A stretch of 64,000 nucleotides of DNA from Bacillota bacterium (GTDB lineage Bacteria; Bacillota; Bacilli; Paenibacillales; Paenibacillaceae), in the NCBI GenBank assembly GCA_023460795.1, contig JAEWPC010000033.1:1-64000 (forward strand), written 5' to 3'. Of this stretch, positions 18,101-26,281 are shown piece by piece. The notes beneath the pieces are model-generated. The model was not told where the DNA came from. It made no database searches and worked only from the letters and a program-made list of their open reading frames with translations. The position numbers and the translations under genes are program-made. Within the stretch, counting starts at the first letter, position 1. Each line of letters begins with the position of its first letter.

Positions 18101-18724
18101 ATGCGTCAGACAGAAGATAAACGTAAGCGTTCGCCAGGCCGGCCCAAGCTGAGCAACGACGGCCGGCCGATGCGGGAGACGATCTTGAATACCGCTTCCC
18201 GCCTGTTCATGGAACTCGGTTACGAGCCGGTTTCTCTGAATATGATCGCGGAGCGCGCGGGGGTAACGAAAGCGTCGGTCTACTATTATTACTCGAATAA
18301 AGCCGCGCTGTTCGCGACGTCCGTCATCGAGATGTTCGGCCGCATCCGGAGCCGGACGAAAGCCATCCTGGAAGAAGAGGGCGATCTAAAGGAACGATTG
18401 ATTCGCCTGGCGCGAATTAAGCTGTCGACCTCGCATACGGACTTCGAAAGCATGATGCGGGAAGCGAAGCCGTCCTTAAGCGAGGAGCAATGGAAGAGCA
18501 TACGGCAAGCCGAGCAAGGCGTGCACGAGGCGCTGAACGAATCGTTCCGGACAGCGATGGATAAGGGGGAGCTGGAAGGCGGAGATCCGATGCTGCTGTC
18601 CCACGCCTTCTCCGCGCTCTTGATGCTCGGCAACCGGGAACGGCTCGGTGTCCGAAGCGTTACGGCTGACGACCTGTCCCGGGAGCTTGTCGAGCTGTTC
18701 CTGAACGGCGCGAGGAGGCATTAG
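18101..18724 (+). CDS. TetR/AcrR-family transcriptional regulator
   Basis: It has 207 residues. A basic N-terminal tail (KRKRSPGRPKLS) precedes the TetR helix-turn-helix: RETILNTASRLFMELGY then SLNMIAERAGVTKASVYYYY followed by SNKAALF. The C-terminal ligand-binding part is not recognisable beyond the family. AGGAGG precedes the ATG. It probably represses itself and the divergent MMPL transporter through the palindrome at 18022. Confidence 0.92.
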   Translation: MRQTEDKRKRSPGRPKLSNDGRPMRETILNTASRLFMELGYEPVSLNMIAERAGVTKASVYYYYSNKAALFATSVIEMFGRIRSRTKAILEEEGDLKERLIRLARIKLSTSHTDFESMMREAKPSLSEEQWKSIRQAEQGVHEALNESFRTAMDKGELEGGDPMLLSHAFSALLMLGNRERLGVRSVTADDLSRELVELFLNGARRH

Positions 18725-18741
18725 GCGGGTGCTTCTCCGGC

Positions 18742-18771
18742 TTGACATTGCTCGATACGATTAGCTATAAT
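18742..18771 (+). promoter_or_regulatory. Sigma-A promoter of the leuS leader
   Basis: Consensus TTGACA (18742-18747) and TATAAT (18766-18771) are separated by 18 nt. The T-box leader begins a few bases downstream. Confidence 0.9.
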
Positions 18772-18778
18772 CATGGCA

Positions 18779-19065
18779 TACTTTGGCTAGGATAAGGAGC
18801 AGTAATCGACAGCGCGTTACCTAGAGAACCGGCGGATGGTGCAAGCCGGCTAACGCGGACGATGAACTCGCCTTGGAGCTTCCGGACCGAACGGATTGGA
18901 CGGTTATGTATCGCCGCCATTCGAGTAGGACGGACGTACGCCTCGCGTTAAGAGGAACGAGTGGACGGATGCCCAAGCAGGGTGCACGTCAACTAGGGTG
19001 GTACCACGGGAGCATAACCTCTCGTCCCTAGCGATAACGCTAGAGACGCGGGGTTTTTTTACATT
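18779..19065 (+). ncRNA. T-box riboswitch (leucine) upstream of leuS
   Basis: This leader senses uncharged tRNA-Leu. Stem I includes the characteristic AGAGAACCGGCGG and GGTGCAAGCCGG segments. The specifier loop in GATGAACTCGCC presents CTC (18867-18869), a leucine codon. The T-box proper, AGGGTGGTACCACGG (around 18995-19009), can pair with the tRNA acceptor end. A G+C-rich terminator hairpin containing CTAGCG and CGCTAG ends in a run of seven T around 19054-19060. When tRNA-Leu is uncharged the antiterminator forms and leuS is read. Confidence 0.95.
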
Positions 19066-19083
19066 TCGAGAGGGGTTCACGAC

Positions 19084-21519
19084 ATGTCACAGGAGAATCA
19101 GCAAGGCTACAGACCGCAGATCATTGAGCCGAAATGGCAGAAGTATTGGGATGAACACAAGACGTTCCGCACGACCGAAGACGCGAATAAACCGAAATTT
19201 TACGCGCTCGATATGTTCCCGTATCCGTCCGGAGCGGGGCTGCACGTCGGCCACCCGGAAGGCTATACGGCGACCGACATCGTGAGCCGATACAAACGGA
19301 TGAAAGGCTTCAACGTTCTTCATCCGATGGGATGGGACGCGTTCGGCTTGCCGGCCGAACAATACGCGCTTCAGACGGGCCGCCATCCGCGCGAGATCAC
19401 GGTGGAGAACATCAATAACTTCCGCCGCCAGATCAAATCGCTCGGCTTCTCGTACGATTGGGACCGCGAGTTCAGCACGACCGATCCGGATTACTACAAG
19501 TGGACGCAGTGGATTTTCATTCAATTGTACAAAAAAGGGTTGGCGTACGTCGCGGAAGTGCCGGTGAACTGGTGTCCGGCATTGGGTACGGTACTAGCGA
19601 ACGAGGAAGTCATCGACGGCTTGAGCGAACGCGGCGGCCATCCGGTCATCCGCAAGCCGATGCGCCAATGGATGCTGAAGATTACGGAATACGCGGAGCG
19701 ATTGTTGGCCGACTTGGAAGAGCTGGATTGGTCCGAGAGCATCAAGGACATGCAGCGCAACTGGATCGGCAAATCGACCGGCGCGGAAGTTACGTTCTCC
19801 ATCGACGGCCACGACGCGGCGCTCACGGTGTTCACGACGCGTCCGGACACGCTGTTCGGCGCGACTTACTGCGTGCTGGCTCCGGAGCATGAATTGGTGA
19901 GCGTCATTGCTACGGCCGAGCAGAAGGCTGCGGTCGAAGCGAACGTGGATGCGGCTGCCCGCAAGAGCGATCTCGAGCGCACGGATTTGGCTAAGGACAA
20001 GAGCGGGGTATTCACTGGCGCTTACGCGGTGAATCCGGTTAACGGCAAGAAGGTTCCGATCTGGATCGCGGACTACGTCCTCGGCGGATACGGCACGGGC
20101 GCGATCATGGCCGTACCGGGCCATGACGAGCGCGACTGGGAGTTCGCGAAGAAGTTCGGCTTGCCGATCTTGGAAGTCGTGTCCGGCGGCAACGTCGAAG
20201 AAGCGGCTTATACGGGCGACGGCACGTTGGTGAACTCCGAATTCCTGAACGGATTGAACATGGCCGAGGCGATTGCCGCGATGATCGCGCACCTCGAGAA
20301 GATCGGCAAAGGCAAAGGCAAAGTCACTTACCGTCTGCGCGATTGGCTGTTCAGCCGCCAGCGTTATTGGGGCGAGCCGATTCCGGTCATCCACTGGGAA
20401 GACGGCACGATGAGCACGGTCGACGAGTCCGAGCTTCCGCTGCTGCTGCCGGACGTCGATGCGATCGAGCCGTCGGGCACGGGCGAATCGCCGCTAGCGA
20501 ACGTCGAAGAGTGGCTCAACGTCGTTCATCCGGTAACGGGTTTGCGCGGACGCCGCGAGACGAACACGATGCCGCAATGGGCGGGCAGCTGCTGGTACTA
20601 CTTGCGGTTCATCGATCCGAAGAATGCGGACGCGATCTGCTCGCCGGAGAAGCAGAAGGAATGGCTCCCGGTCGACCTGTATATCGGCGGCGCGGAGCAC
20701 GCGGTATTGCACTTGCTGTATGCGCGTTTCTGGCATAAGGTGCTGTACGATATCGGCGTCGTGAACACGAAGGAGCCGTTCCATAAGCTCGTTAACCAAG
20801 GCATGATCCTCGGCACGAACAACGAGAAAATGTCCAAATCCCGCGGCAACGTCATTAACCCGGACGACATCGTGAATGAGTTCGGCGCGGATACGCTGCG
20901 GATGTACGAGATGTTCATGGGTCCTTTGGAAGCGACGAAGCCATGGAGTACGAACGGCACGGAAGGCGTGTATCGTTTCTTGGCACGCGTATGGCGTTTA
21001 TTCGCGGACGATAACGGCAAGCTGCATGAGCGGATCCAGGACGTGCCGGGCGAAGATTCGTTCCGCCGCACGTGGCATAAGAGCCTCAAGAAAGTCGGCG
21101 AGGACTACGAGGCGCTTCGTTTCAATACGGCGATCAGCCAAATGATGATTTTCGTCAACGACGCCTACAAAACGGAAGTACTGCCGAAGGAAGCGATGAA
21201 GCATTTCGTGCAAATGCTGTCGCCGATCGCGCCGCACATCTCCGAAGAGCTGTGGGAGAAGCTGGGCGAGCAAGGCTCCGTCTCCTACGCTCCATGGCCT
21301 GCGTACGATCCGTCCCTGGTCGTCGACGCCGAAGTCGAAATCGTCGTTCAAGTGAACGGCAAGATCGCCGACCGCGTCAGCATCGCCGCCGACCTCGACG
21401 AAGCGGGCATGCAAGCGATCGCGATGGACAGCGAGAAGGTTCAAGCCTTCATCGCCGGCAAAACCGTCCGCAAAGTCGTCGTCGTCAAAGGCAAGCTCGT
21501 TAACATCGTGGCTAATTAA
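19084..21519 (+). CDS. leuS: Leucyl-tRNA synthetase
   Basis: It charges tRNA-Leu. It has 811 residues, the standard bacterial length. The HIGH-type motif is FPYPSGAGLHVGHPEG near residue 45, the CP1 editing domain contains VFTTRPDTLFGATY, and the KMSKS loop is at residues 582-586 (NEKMSKSRGNV). The zinc-type and C-terminal anticodon domains end with VVKGKLVNIVAN. Expression is controlled by the T-box leader directly upstream. A terminator follows. Confidence 0.98.
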   Translation: MSQENQQGYRPQIIEPKWQKYWDEHKTFRTTEDANKPKFYALDMFPYPSGAGLHVGHPEGYTATDIVSRYKRMKGFNVLHPMGWDAFGLPAEQYALQTGRHPREITVENINNFRRQIKSLGFSYDWDREFSTTDPDYYKWTQWIFIQLYKKGLAYVAEVPVNWCPALGTVLANEEVIDGLSERGGHPVIRKPMRQWMLKITEYAERLLADLEELDWSESIKDMQRNWIGKSTGAEVTFSIDGHDAALTVFTTRPDTLFGATYCVLAPEHELVSVIATAEQKAAVEANVDAAARKSDLERTDLAKDKSGVFTGAYAVNPVNGKKVPIWIADYVLGGYGTGAIMAVPGHDERDWEFAKKFGLPILEVVSGGNVEEAAYTGDGTLVNSEFLNGLNMAEAIAAMIAHLEKIGKGKGKVTYRLRDWLFSRQRYWGEPIPVIHWEDGTMSTVDESELPLLLPDVDAIEPSGTGESPLANVEEWLNVVHPVTGLRGRRETNTMPQWAGSCWYYLRFIDPKNADAICSPEKQKEWLPVDLYIGGAEHAVLHLLYARFWHKVLYDIGVVNTKEPFHKLVNQGMILGTNNEKMSKSRGNVINPDDIVNEFGADTLRMYEMFMGPLEATKPWSTNGTEGVYRFLARVWRLFADDNGKLHERIQDVPGEDSFRRTWHKSLKKVGEDYEALRFNTAISQMMIFVNDAYKTEVLPKEAMKHFVQMLSPIAPHISEELWEKLGEQGSVSYAPWPAYDPSLVVDAEVEIVVQVNGKIADRVSIAADLDEAGMQAIAMDSEKVQAFIAGKTVRKVVVVKGKLVNIVAN

Positions 21520-21599
21520 GGATTGGCTGGTTCATAAGCTTCGCTGCTGTAGTAAACTTGTGGAACATCCAATCGCATACTTTGCACTGCGTGAAGCAC

Positions 21600-21640
21600 A
21601 CGCCGTTTGTCCCAATCGGGGCAGGCGGCGTTTTTATTTT
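21600..21640 (+). terminator. Intrinsic terminator after leuS
   Basis: ACGCCG plus TGTCCC pairs with GGGGCA plus CGGCGT around the loop AATC, with a small internal bulge, followed by TTTTTATTTT. Confidence 0.85.
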
Positions 21641-21659
21641 GTGTATGAGGAGTGTGGGC

Positions 21660-22331
21660 ATGGTGGTTGTAGCTGAGGAAATCATTGAACGTTTCGTTAA
21701 GGAGCAACGCGCGAGCGCGCGGGGGCAGAGGAAGGAGCTGTTAGAACGCGATTTGAGCGGGACAGTCAAGCTGCTCGAATATTTGTGGACGGTCCTTGGT
21801 TCGTTCGAAGGAATTACGCTCGAGTACGAGTTTACCGGCGCGAACGGCGAGCGCAATTACATCGACGTCTATTACGAACCACTTGGGATCGGTTTCGAAT
21901 GCGAGGGGTTCGTCCCGCATGCCGAGACGATCACGAGACGCCGATTCTCCTACGTGAAACGCCGCGTCCGCCGTAAAGCGAGGTTGCGAATCGTCTATTA
22001 TCCGTTCAGCAAAGACGAGCTCGAATACGAACCCGAGATGTGCCGCCAAGAATTGCGCGAGATCATCGGAATGCACACGAGCGCCGCCGGCACCCGAGCC
22101 ATGGAGCAACTCACCGTCTACGAGCGCGAAGTACTTCGCTATGGTATAAGGCTGGTGCGCCCGCTCAGGCTGGAGGATGTGAAGTATGGTTTGGGGTGCC
22201 AATACGCTAGAGCAAGAAAAGTCATAGACCAACTTGAGTCGAAAAACATGTTAAAAGCGATCGGAAGCGGCACAATTAGATTTCACGAGTACGAGATACT
22301 GCCCAAAGGTAAAGATATTTTATTTCGTTGA
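21660..22331 (+). CDS. Hypothetical protein: DUF559/PD-(D/E)XK-like domain with C-terminal winged helix
   Basis: I chose ATG 21660 because GAGGAG lies 8 nt upstream and the longer frame runs through the leuS terminator; this gives 223 residues. Around residues 55-95, the pattern YIDVYYEPLGIGFECEGF followed by HAETITRRRFSYVKRR resembles the acidic Asp...Glu-x-(Glu)-Gly...His layout of DUF559 and Vsr-type nuclease folds. The last 70 residues (YEREVLRYGIRLVRPL, then YARARKVIDQLESKNML) look like a winged helix. It may be a DNA-binding or DNA-cleaving protein. This is inference from motif spacing, and I do not recognise a characterised homologue. Confidence 0.6.
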   Translation: MVVVAEEIIERFVKEQRASARGQRKELLERDLSGTVKLLEYLWTVLGSFEGITLEYEFTGANGERNYIDVYYEPLGIGFECEGFVPHAETITRRRFSYVKRRVRRKARLRIVYYPFSKDELEYEPEMCRQELREIIGMHTSAAGTRAMEQLTVYEREVLRYGIRLVRPLRLEDVKYGLGCQYARARKVIDQLESKNMLKAIGSGTIRFHEYEILPKGKDILFR

Positions 22332-22336
22332 AAGCT

Positions 22337-22820
22337 GTAGTTAGGGATAGTCAAATTGCATGTGCGAGGTGGAGCGGTGGGAGCGCCGTAGTTCGTGTTT
22401 GTGAAACTGCATGTGCGAAGTTGGGGGATTGGTGCGCCGTAGTTCAGGTTAGTCGAACTGCATGTGCGTAATGAGGCGGGGGGAGCGTTGTAGTTCGGGT
22501 TAGTCAAACTGCATGTGCGTAGAGGGGAGGTCTGATCGTCGTAGTTCTGGTTAGTCAAACTGCATGTGCGTAGAGGGGAGGTCAGAGCTCCGTAGTTCGA
22601 GTTAATCAAACTGTATGTGCATAGAGTGGAGGTCGGAGCGTCGTAGTTCGGCTTAGTCAAACTCCATGTGCGTAATGAGGCGGTGGGTGCGCTGTAGTTC
22701 GGGTTAATCAAACTGCATGTGCATAGAGTGGAGATCGGAGCGCTGTAGTTAGGGTTAGTCAAACTGCATGTACGAAGTGGGGAGGTTGGGGCGCAGTAGT
22801 TCTGTTTAGTCAAACTGCGC
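22337..22820. repeat. Tandem array of ten 51-bp repeats
   Basis: Units begin with GTAGTT at 22337, 22388, 22439, 22490, 22541, 22592, 22643, 22694, 22745 and 22796. Every start-to-start distance is exactly 51 bp. The conserved half of each unit contains GTAGTT, TTAGTCAAACTGCATGTGCG and a G-rich variable tail; the tenth unit is incomplete. Because 51 is a multiple of three, one minus-strand frame is open across the array with a 17-residue repeat (LTNPNYSAPTSPLRTCS-like). I treat that as a by-product. The array fills the space between the nuclease-like gene and the comER terminator. Confidence 0.9.
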
Positions 22821-22832
22821 GCAACAACAAAC

Positions 22833-22861
22833 AAAAAAGCAGTTTGGCGTGGCCAAACTGC
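22833..22861 (-). terminator. Intrinsic terminator of comER (minus strand)
   Basis: GCAGTTTGGC (22839-22848) pairs with GCCAAACTGC (22852-22861). On the minus strand the stem is followed by six T. The stem shares CAAACTGC with the adjacent tandem repeats. Confidence 0.85.
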
Positions 22862-22881
22862 TTGCAGGTGATACTCCCTCT

Positions 22882-23712
22882 CTACGTTCGTTCCCGAGGG
22901 AACAAGGAGCTTTCGACGCGGTCGAGGTCTTCGGCGAACTTCTCGTGGGTGGTGTTCAACACATCCATGAAGGCGCCGCGCGTTGATTTTCGGAGTACAT
23001 CGAGCGCGACTTCGGTTATTCCGCCGGGGACGGTGACTTTCGCTTGGAGCTCGGCCGGGGTGCATGGATATTCGAGCAACAGCCGGGCTGTTCCGAGCAT
23101 CATTTCGCTGGCCAATGACGTCGCGGTCTGTCGGTCCATGCCCATCGATACGGCCGCGAGGATGAATTCATCGAGCAAGTAGGCGAGGAACGCGGGGCCG
23201 CAGCTCGACAAGTCCGATGCGGCGCGGACTTCGTCTTCTTCGATCTCGATCGGACGGCTAATCGAAGAGAATAAACGCAGCAGCGCTTCCCGGTCATCGG
23301 CATCTAGCCGCGAACCCCACATGAATAACGTAGCGCCGCTTCCTACTCCGTTCACGACGCTGGGAATGATCTTGGCGACTTTGCACGGGAGCAGCTCTTC
23401 CAGTTGGGAGAGCTTCACGGGGCTCGTGATCGAGATGACGATCTGTTCCGGCGTTAGAGAAGAGGCAATCTCCTCGATTACTCTCCGGTAATCCATAGGC
23501 TTCACGCAGAGCACGACAAAGTCGGAGCCTATCACGGCTCCTCGATTGGAGCTTGCAAGCTGTAAACCCGGAAAGCATTCCGCGAGAGCCGAGAGTTTGG
23601 AATGGGTACGGGAACTCGCTACAATCTGGGTTGGCTCCAAAGCGCCGCTGCGTATGAAGGCGCTCATCAGCAAGCTTCCCATGCTTCCCGCGCCGATAAA
23701 TCCGATTCTCAT
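22882..23712 (-). CDS. comER: ComER, ProC-like late competence protein
   Basis: It has 276 residues and belongs to the pyrroline-5-carboxylate reductase family. The N-terminal dinucleotide-binding motif is RIGFIGAGSMGSLLMSAFI, with VVLCVKPMDY in the middle and a C-terminal PGGITEVALDVL segment matching the ProC signature region. In B. subtilis comER is divergent from comEA, as here (111 bp gap). It has been linked to sporulation and biofilm control in Bacillus rather than to DNA uptake. GGAGGA lies upstream of the ATG at 23712. Confidence 0.9.
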   Translation of the reverse strand: MRIGFIGAGSMGSLLMSAFIRSGALEPTQIVASSRTHSKLSALAECFPGLQLASSNRGAVIGSDFVVLCVKPMDYRRVIEEIASSLTPEQIVISITSPVKLSQLEELLPCKVAKIIPSVVNGVGSGATLFMWGSRLDADDREALLRLFSSISRPIEIEEDEVRAASDLSSCGPAFLAYLLDEFILAAVSMGMDRQTATSLASEMMLGTARLLLEYPCTPAELQAKVTVPGGITEVALDVLRKSTRGAFMDVLNTTHEKFAEDLDRVESSLFPRERT

Positions 23713-23823
23713 TTCCGCAGTCCTCCTCCGGCCCTGATCTTCATCTCATTGTATGAAGCAATGGTTGGACTAAATGACGTATTTCAGTGGTTCTATCAAA
23801 TTTCCGAAAGCAGGTGTTAAAAC

Positions 23824-24306
23824 ATGAAGATCAGCATGAGCATTCGACTGGCGTTAGGATTGGCGTTGATCGGGATTGCGACGATCGCGGTCGGCTGGTA
23901 CATATCAAGTACGTCACGATCCGTTCCGGAACAATGGCAACCGGTCAACGCGCCGTTGGCTCGCGCTCTGGAAGAGCTAAGCGCGCCGCCGGAATCAACC
24001 GCGAATGCAAACGCAACCTCAACCGCACTAGCCTCAGCGCCGGCCGAACCTGCACAGCCGAGCCCGATGCCGTCTCCACTACAGCCCGAACCAAGCGCCA
24101 CGACCCACGAAACTCGGCTCAATCTAAACGATGCGACGGCGACTGAGCTGGAGCGCTTGCCGGGTATCGGGCCCTCGAAAGCCAAAGCGATTATCGCTTA
24201 TCGCGACCAACGGGGCGGCTATCGTTCGATCGACGAATTGCTTGAAGTTAAAGGGATCGGTCCCAAAATGTTGGAAAAGCTGTTACCCGAGGTTTATATC
24301 CCTTAA
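23824..24306 (+). CDS. comEA: ComEA-like competence DNA-binding protein
   Basis: Membrane-anchored double-strand DNA receptor for transformation. It has 160 residues. An N-terminal membrane helix (residues 8-27, ALGLALIGIATIAVGWYIS) is followed by a low-complexity Ala/Pro/Ser linker. A C-terminal helix-hairpin-helix pair follows: LNLNDATATELERLPGIG, SKAKAIIAYRDQRGG, then KGIGPKMLEKLLP. It is shorter than the 205-residue B. subtilis protein, which has an additional domain between anchor and HhH. Its position divergent from comER supports the assignment. Confidence 0.9.
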   Translation: MKISMSIRLALGLALIGIATIAVGWYISSTSRSVPEQWQPVNAPLARALEELSAPPESTANANATSTALASAPAEPAQPSPMPSPLQPEPSATTHETRLNLNDATATELERLPGIGPSKAKAIIAYRDQRGGYRSIDELLEVKGIGPKMLEKLLPEVYIP

Positions 24307-24398
24307 TCCGATATAAAAACTAGGGTTTGCACAAGCGGAAAAATATGAGAGAATACGAGAGATGGCATTTATTTCTCGATTATAGGAGGCTTGTTCAA

Positions 24399-25691
24399 AT
24401 GACGAAGGAAAACTCGTACTCATTGGAAACACTAGCCGTACACGCAGGCCAGCAACTAGATCCCGCTACGCTGTCCCGGGCGGTTCCGATCTACCAGACG
24501 ACATCGTACGGATTCCGCGATACCGATCATGCTGCCAATTTATTCGCGCTTAAGGAATTCGGCAACATCTATACGCGGATCATGAACCCGACATCCGACG
24601 TATTCGAGCAACGGGTTGCCGCGCTCGAAGGCGGCGCAGCAGCACTTTCCGTCGCGTCCGGACAAGCAGCCATTACATATTCCATCTTCAATATCGCCGG
24701 CGCCGGGGACGAGATCGTCTCCGCATCCAGCTTGTACGGCGGAACGTGGAATCTTTTCTCCCACTCGTTGCCTAAGCTCGGCATTAACGTCAAGTTCGTC
24801 GATCCATCGAATCCGGAAAATTTCCGCGCTGCGATCACGCCGAAAACGAAAGCGATTTTCGCAGAGACGATCGGCAATCCTCGCGGTGACATTATCGATA
24901 TCGCCGCGGTCGCATCCATCGCGCATGACAACGGCATTCCGCTTATCATCGACAATACGTTCGCTTCCCCGTACCTGTGCCGCCCTCTTGATCACGGAGC
25001 CGACATCGTCATTCATTCGGCTACCAAATTCATCGGCGGTCACGGAACGTCGATCGGCGGCATCGTCGTCGACGGCGGTAAATTCGACTGGAAAGCAAGC
25101 GGCAAGTTCCCTGGACTGACGCAACCGGATCCGAGCTATCACGGCGTCGTATATACCGATGCGGTCGGTCCGATCGCGTACATTATCAAGATGCGGGTAC
25201 AGCTTCTCCGCGATATGGGAGCCGCGATCTCTCCGTTCAACTCGTTCTTGCTCCTGCAAGGCTTGGAGACGTTGCATCTGCGCATGGAGCGCCATAGCAG
25301 CAACGCGCTCGCGGTCGCGAAATTCCTCGAAAGCCACCCGGCGGTCGAGTGGGTCAACTATGCGGGCTTGCCGAGCCATCCTTCCTACGAGCTCGGTCAG
25401 CGTTACTTGCCGAACGGTCAGGGTGCGATCATGACTTTCGGAATCAAGGGCGGCGTCGAAGCCGGCAAAAAAGTCATCAACGCGGTGAAGCTGTTCTCCC
25501 ATCTGGCGAACGTCGGCGACTCCAAGTCGCTTATCATTCATCCGGCGAGCACGACTCACCAGCAGCTTACCGAATCCGAGCAGGACGCAGCCGGCGTACA
25601 GCCGGGCATGATTCGCCTATCGGTCGGCACGGAAGGCATCAAAGATATTATCCATGATTTGGAGCAAGCTTTGGCCGCAAGCCAACAGTAA
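24399..25691 (+). CDS. metY: O-acetylhomoserine sulfhydrylase (homocysteine synthase)
   Basis: PLP enzyme that makes homocysteine from O-acetylhomoserine and sulfide. I chose ATG 24399 after AGGAGG (24384-24389) rather than the longer frame, giving 430 residues, normal for MetY. It opens with SLETLAVHAGQQLDPATLSR, has PIYQTTSYGFRDTDHAA, and carries the PLP lysine in SATKFIGGHG (Lys210). The end SVGTEGIKDIIHDLEQAL is the family C-terminus. It lies between comEA and comEB, so it interrupts the comE order. I saw no SAM riboswitch in the 92-nt gap upstream. Confidence 0.95.
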   Translation: MTKENSYSLETLAVHAGQQLDPATLSRAVPIYQTTSYGFRDTDHAANLFALKEFGNIYTRIMNPTSDVFEQRVAALEGGAAALSVASGQAAITYSIFNIAGAGDEIVSASSLYGGTWNLFSHSLPKLGINVKFVDPSNPENFRAAITPKTKAIFAETIGNPRGDIIDIAAVASIAHDNGIPLIIDNTFASPYLCRPLDHGADIVIHSATKFIGGHGTSIGGIVVDGGKFDWKASGKFPGLTQPDPSYHGVVYTDAVGPIAYIIKMRVQLLRDMGAAISPFNSFLLLQGLETLHLRMERHSSNALAVAKFLESHPAVEWVNYAGLPSHPSYELGQRYLPNGQGAIMTFGIKGGVEAGKKVINAVKLFSHLANVGDSKSLIIHPASTTHQQLTESEQDAAGVQPGMIRLSVGTEGIKDIIHDLEQALAASQQ

Positions 25692-25719
25692 AAACAAAGG
25701 TACTCGGAGGATGTAACGG

Positions 25720-26223
25720 ATGACTTCTGTGCGGAAAGACTGGGATACGTATTTTATGGATATCGCCTTTATGGTGTCCACGCGTTCGCGCTGTCCAAGG
25801 CGGCATGTCGGAACCGTGCTCGTGCAAGGGAAAAAGCTTCTCGGCACGGCCTACAACGGCGCGCCGATGGGCGTTCACGATTGCTCGGAGGCGGGCTGTA
25901 TGATCGTCGAGGAATTCGTCCCGTTGGACGGCGGCATGGTGAAGAAGGAGCGGTGCATCCGCACGATCCACGCCGAGCAGAATCTGCTGCTGTTCACGGA
26001 CCGCGTCGATCGCGAAGGCTCGGTCGTGTACGTTACGGATCAGCCGTGCTGGACTTGCGCGAACATGCTCGCGAACAGCGGAGTCGCGGAAATCGTCTAC
26101 CATCGTCCGTACCGGAAAGACTTCGACAAAGTGAACGAGCTCATGCGGCAGCGAGGCATCGTTTTCCGCCAGACCGTGAACTATGCGCCGCCAGCCGACA
26201 CCGAAGTCATAGACGCCTACTAA
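25720..26223 (+). CDS. comEB: ComEB, dCMP deaminase family protein
   Basis: Zinc-dependent deaminase giving dUMP for thymidylate synthesis. It has 167 residues. The catalytic motif is TIHAEQN (His84, Glu86), and the zinc cysteines are Cys110 and Cys113 in DQPCWTCANML. VGTVLVQGKKLLGTAYNGAP is typical of the family. In B. subtilis comEB lies between comEA and comEC but is not itself needed for DNA uptake. The same order is kept here apart from inserted metY and a group II intron. A strong terminator follows. Confidence 0.95.
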   Translation: MTSVRKDWDTYFMDIAFMVSTRSRCPRRHVGTVLVQGKKLLGTAYNGAPMGVHDCSEAGCMIVEEFVPLDGGMVKKERCIRTIHAEQNLLLFTDRVDREGSVVYVTDQPCWTCANMLANSGVAEIVYHRPYRKDFDKVNELMRQRGIVFRQTVNYAPPADTEVIDAY

Positions 26224-26242
26224 TCCATCAAATCACGGAGGA

Positions 26243-26279
26243 AGAACCTCTTAGCCCGTAGGGCTAAGAGGTTCTTTTT
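26243..26279 (+). terminator. Terminator after comEB, target of the group II intron
   Basis: A 15-bp perfect stem, AGAACCTCTTAGCCC with its complement, is followed by a T tract and then directly by the 5' end of the intron. This is the arrangement expected for group IIC intron insertion. Confidence 0.93.
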
Positions 26280-26281
26280 CG

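Noticed and set aside
22337..22820. CRISPR array
   Set aside because: The whole 51-bp unit is similar from copy to copy, with no unique spacers and no cas genes nearby.
22283..23065. 260-codon minus-strand frame across the 51-bp repeats
   Set aside because: It overlaps the comER coding region in another frame, lacks a ribosome binding site, and is open because the repeat period is a multiple of three.
24540..25559. 339-codon minus-strand frame opposite metY
   Set aside because: It is an antisense shadow of the clearly recognised homocysteine synthase gene.
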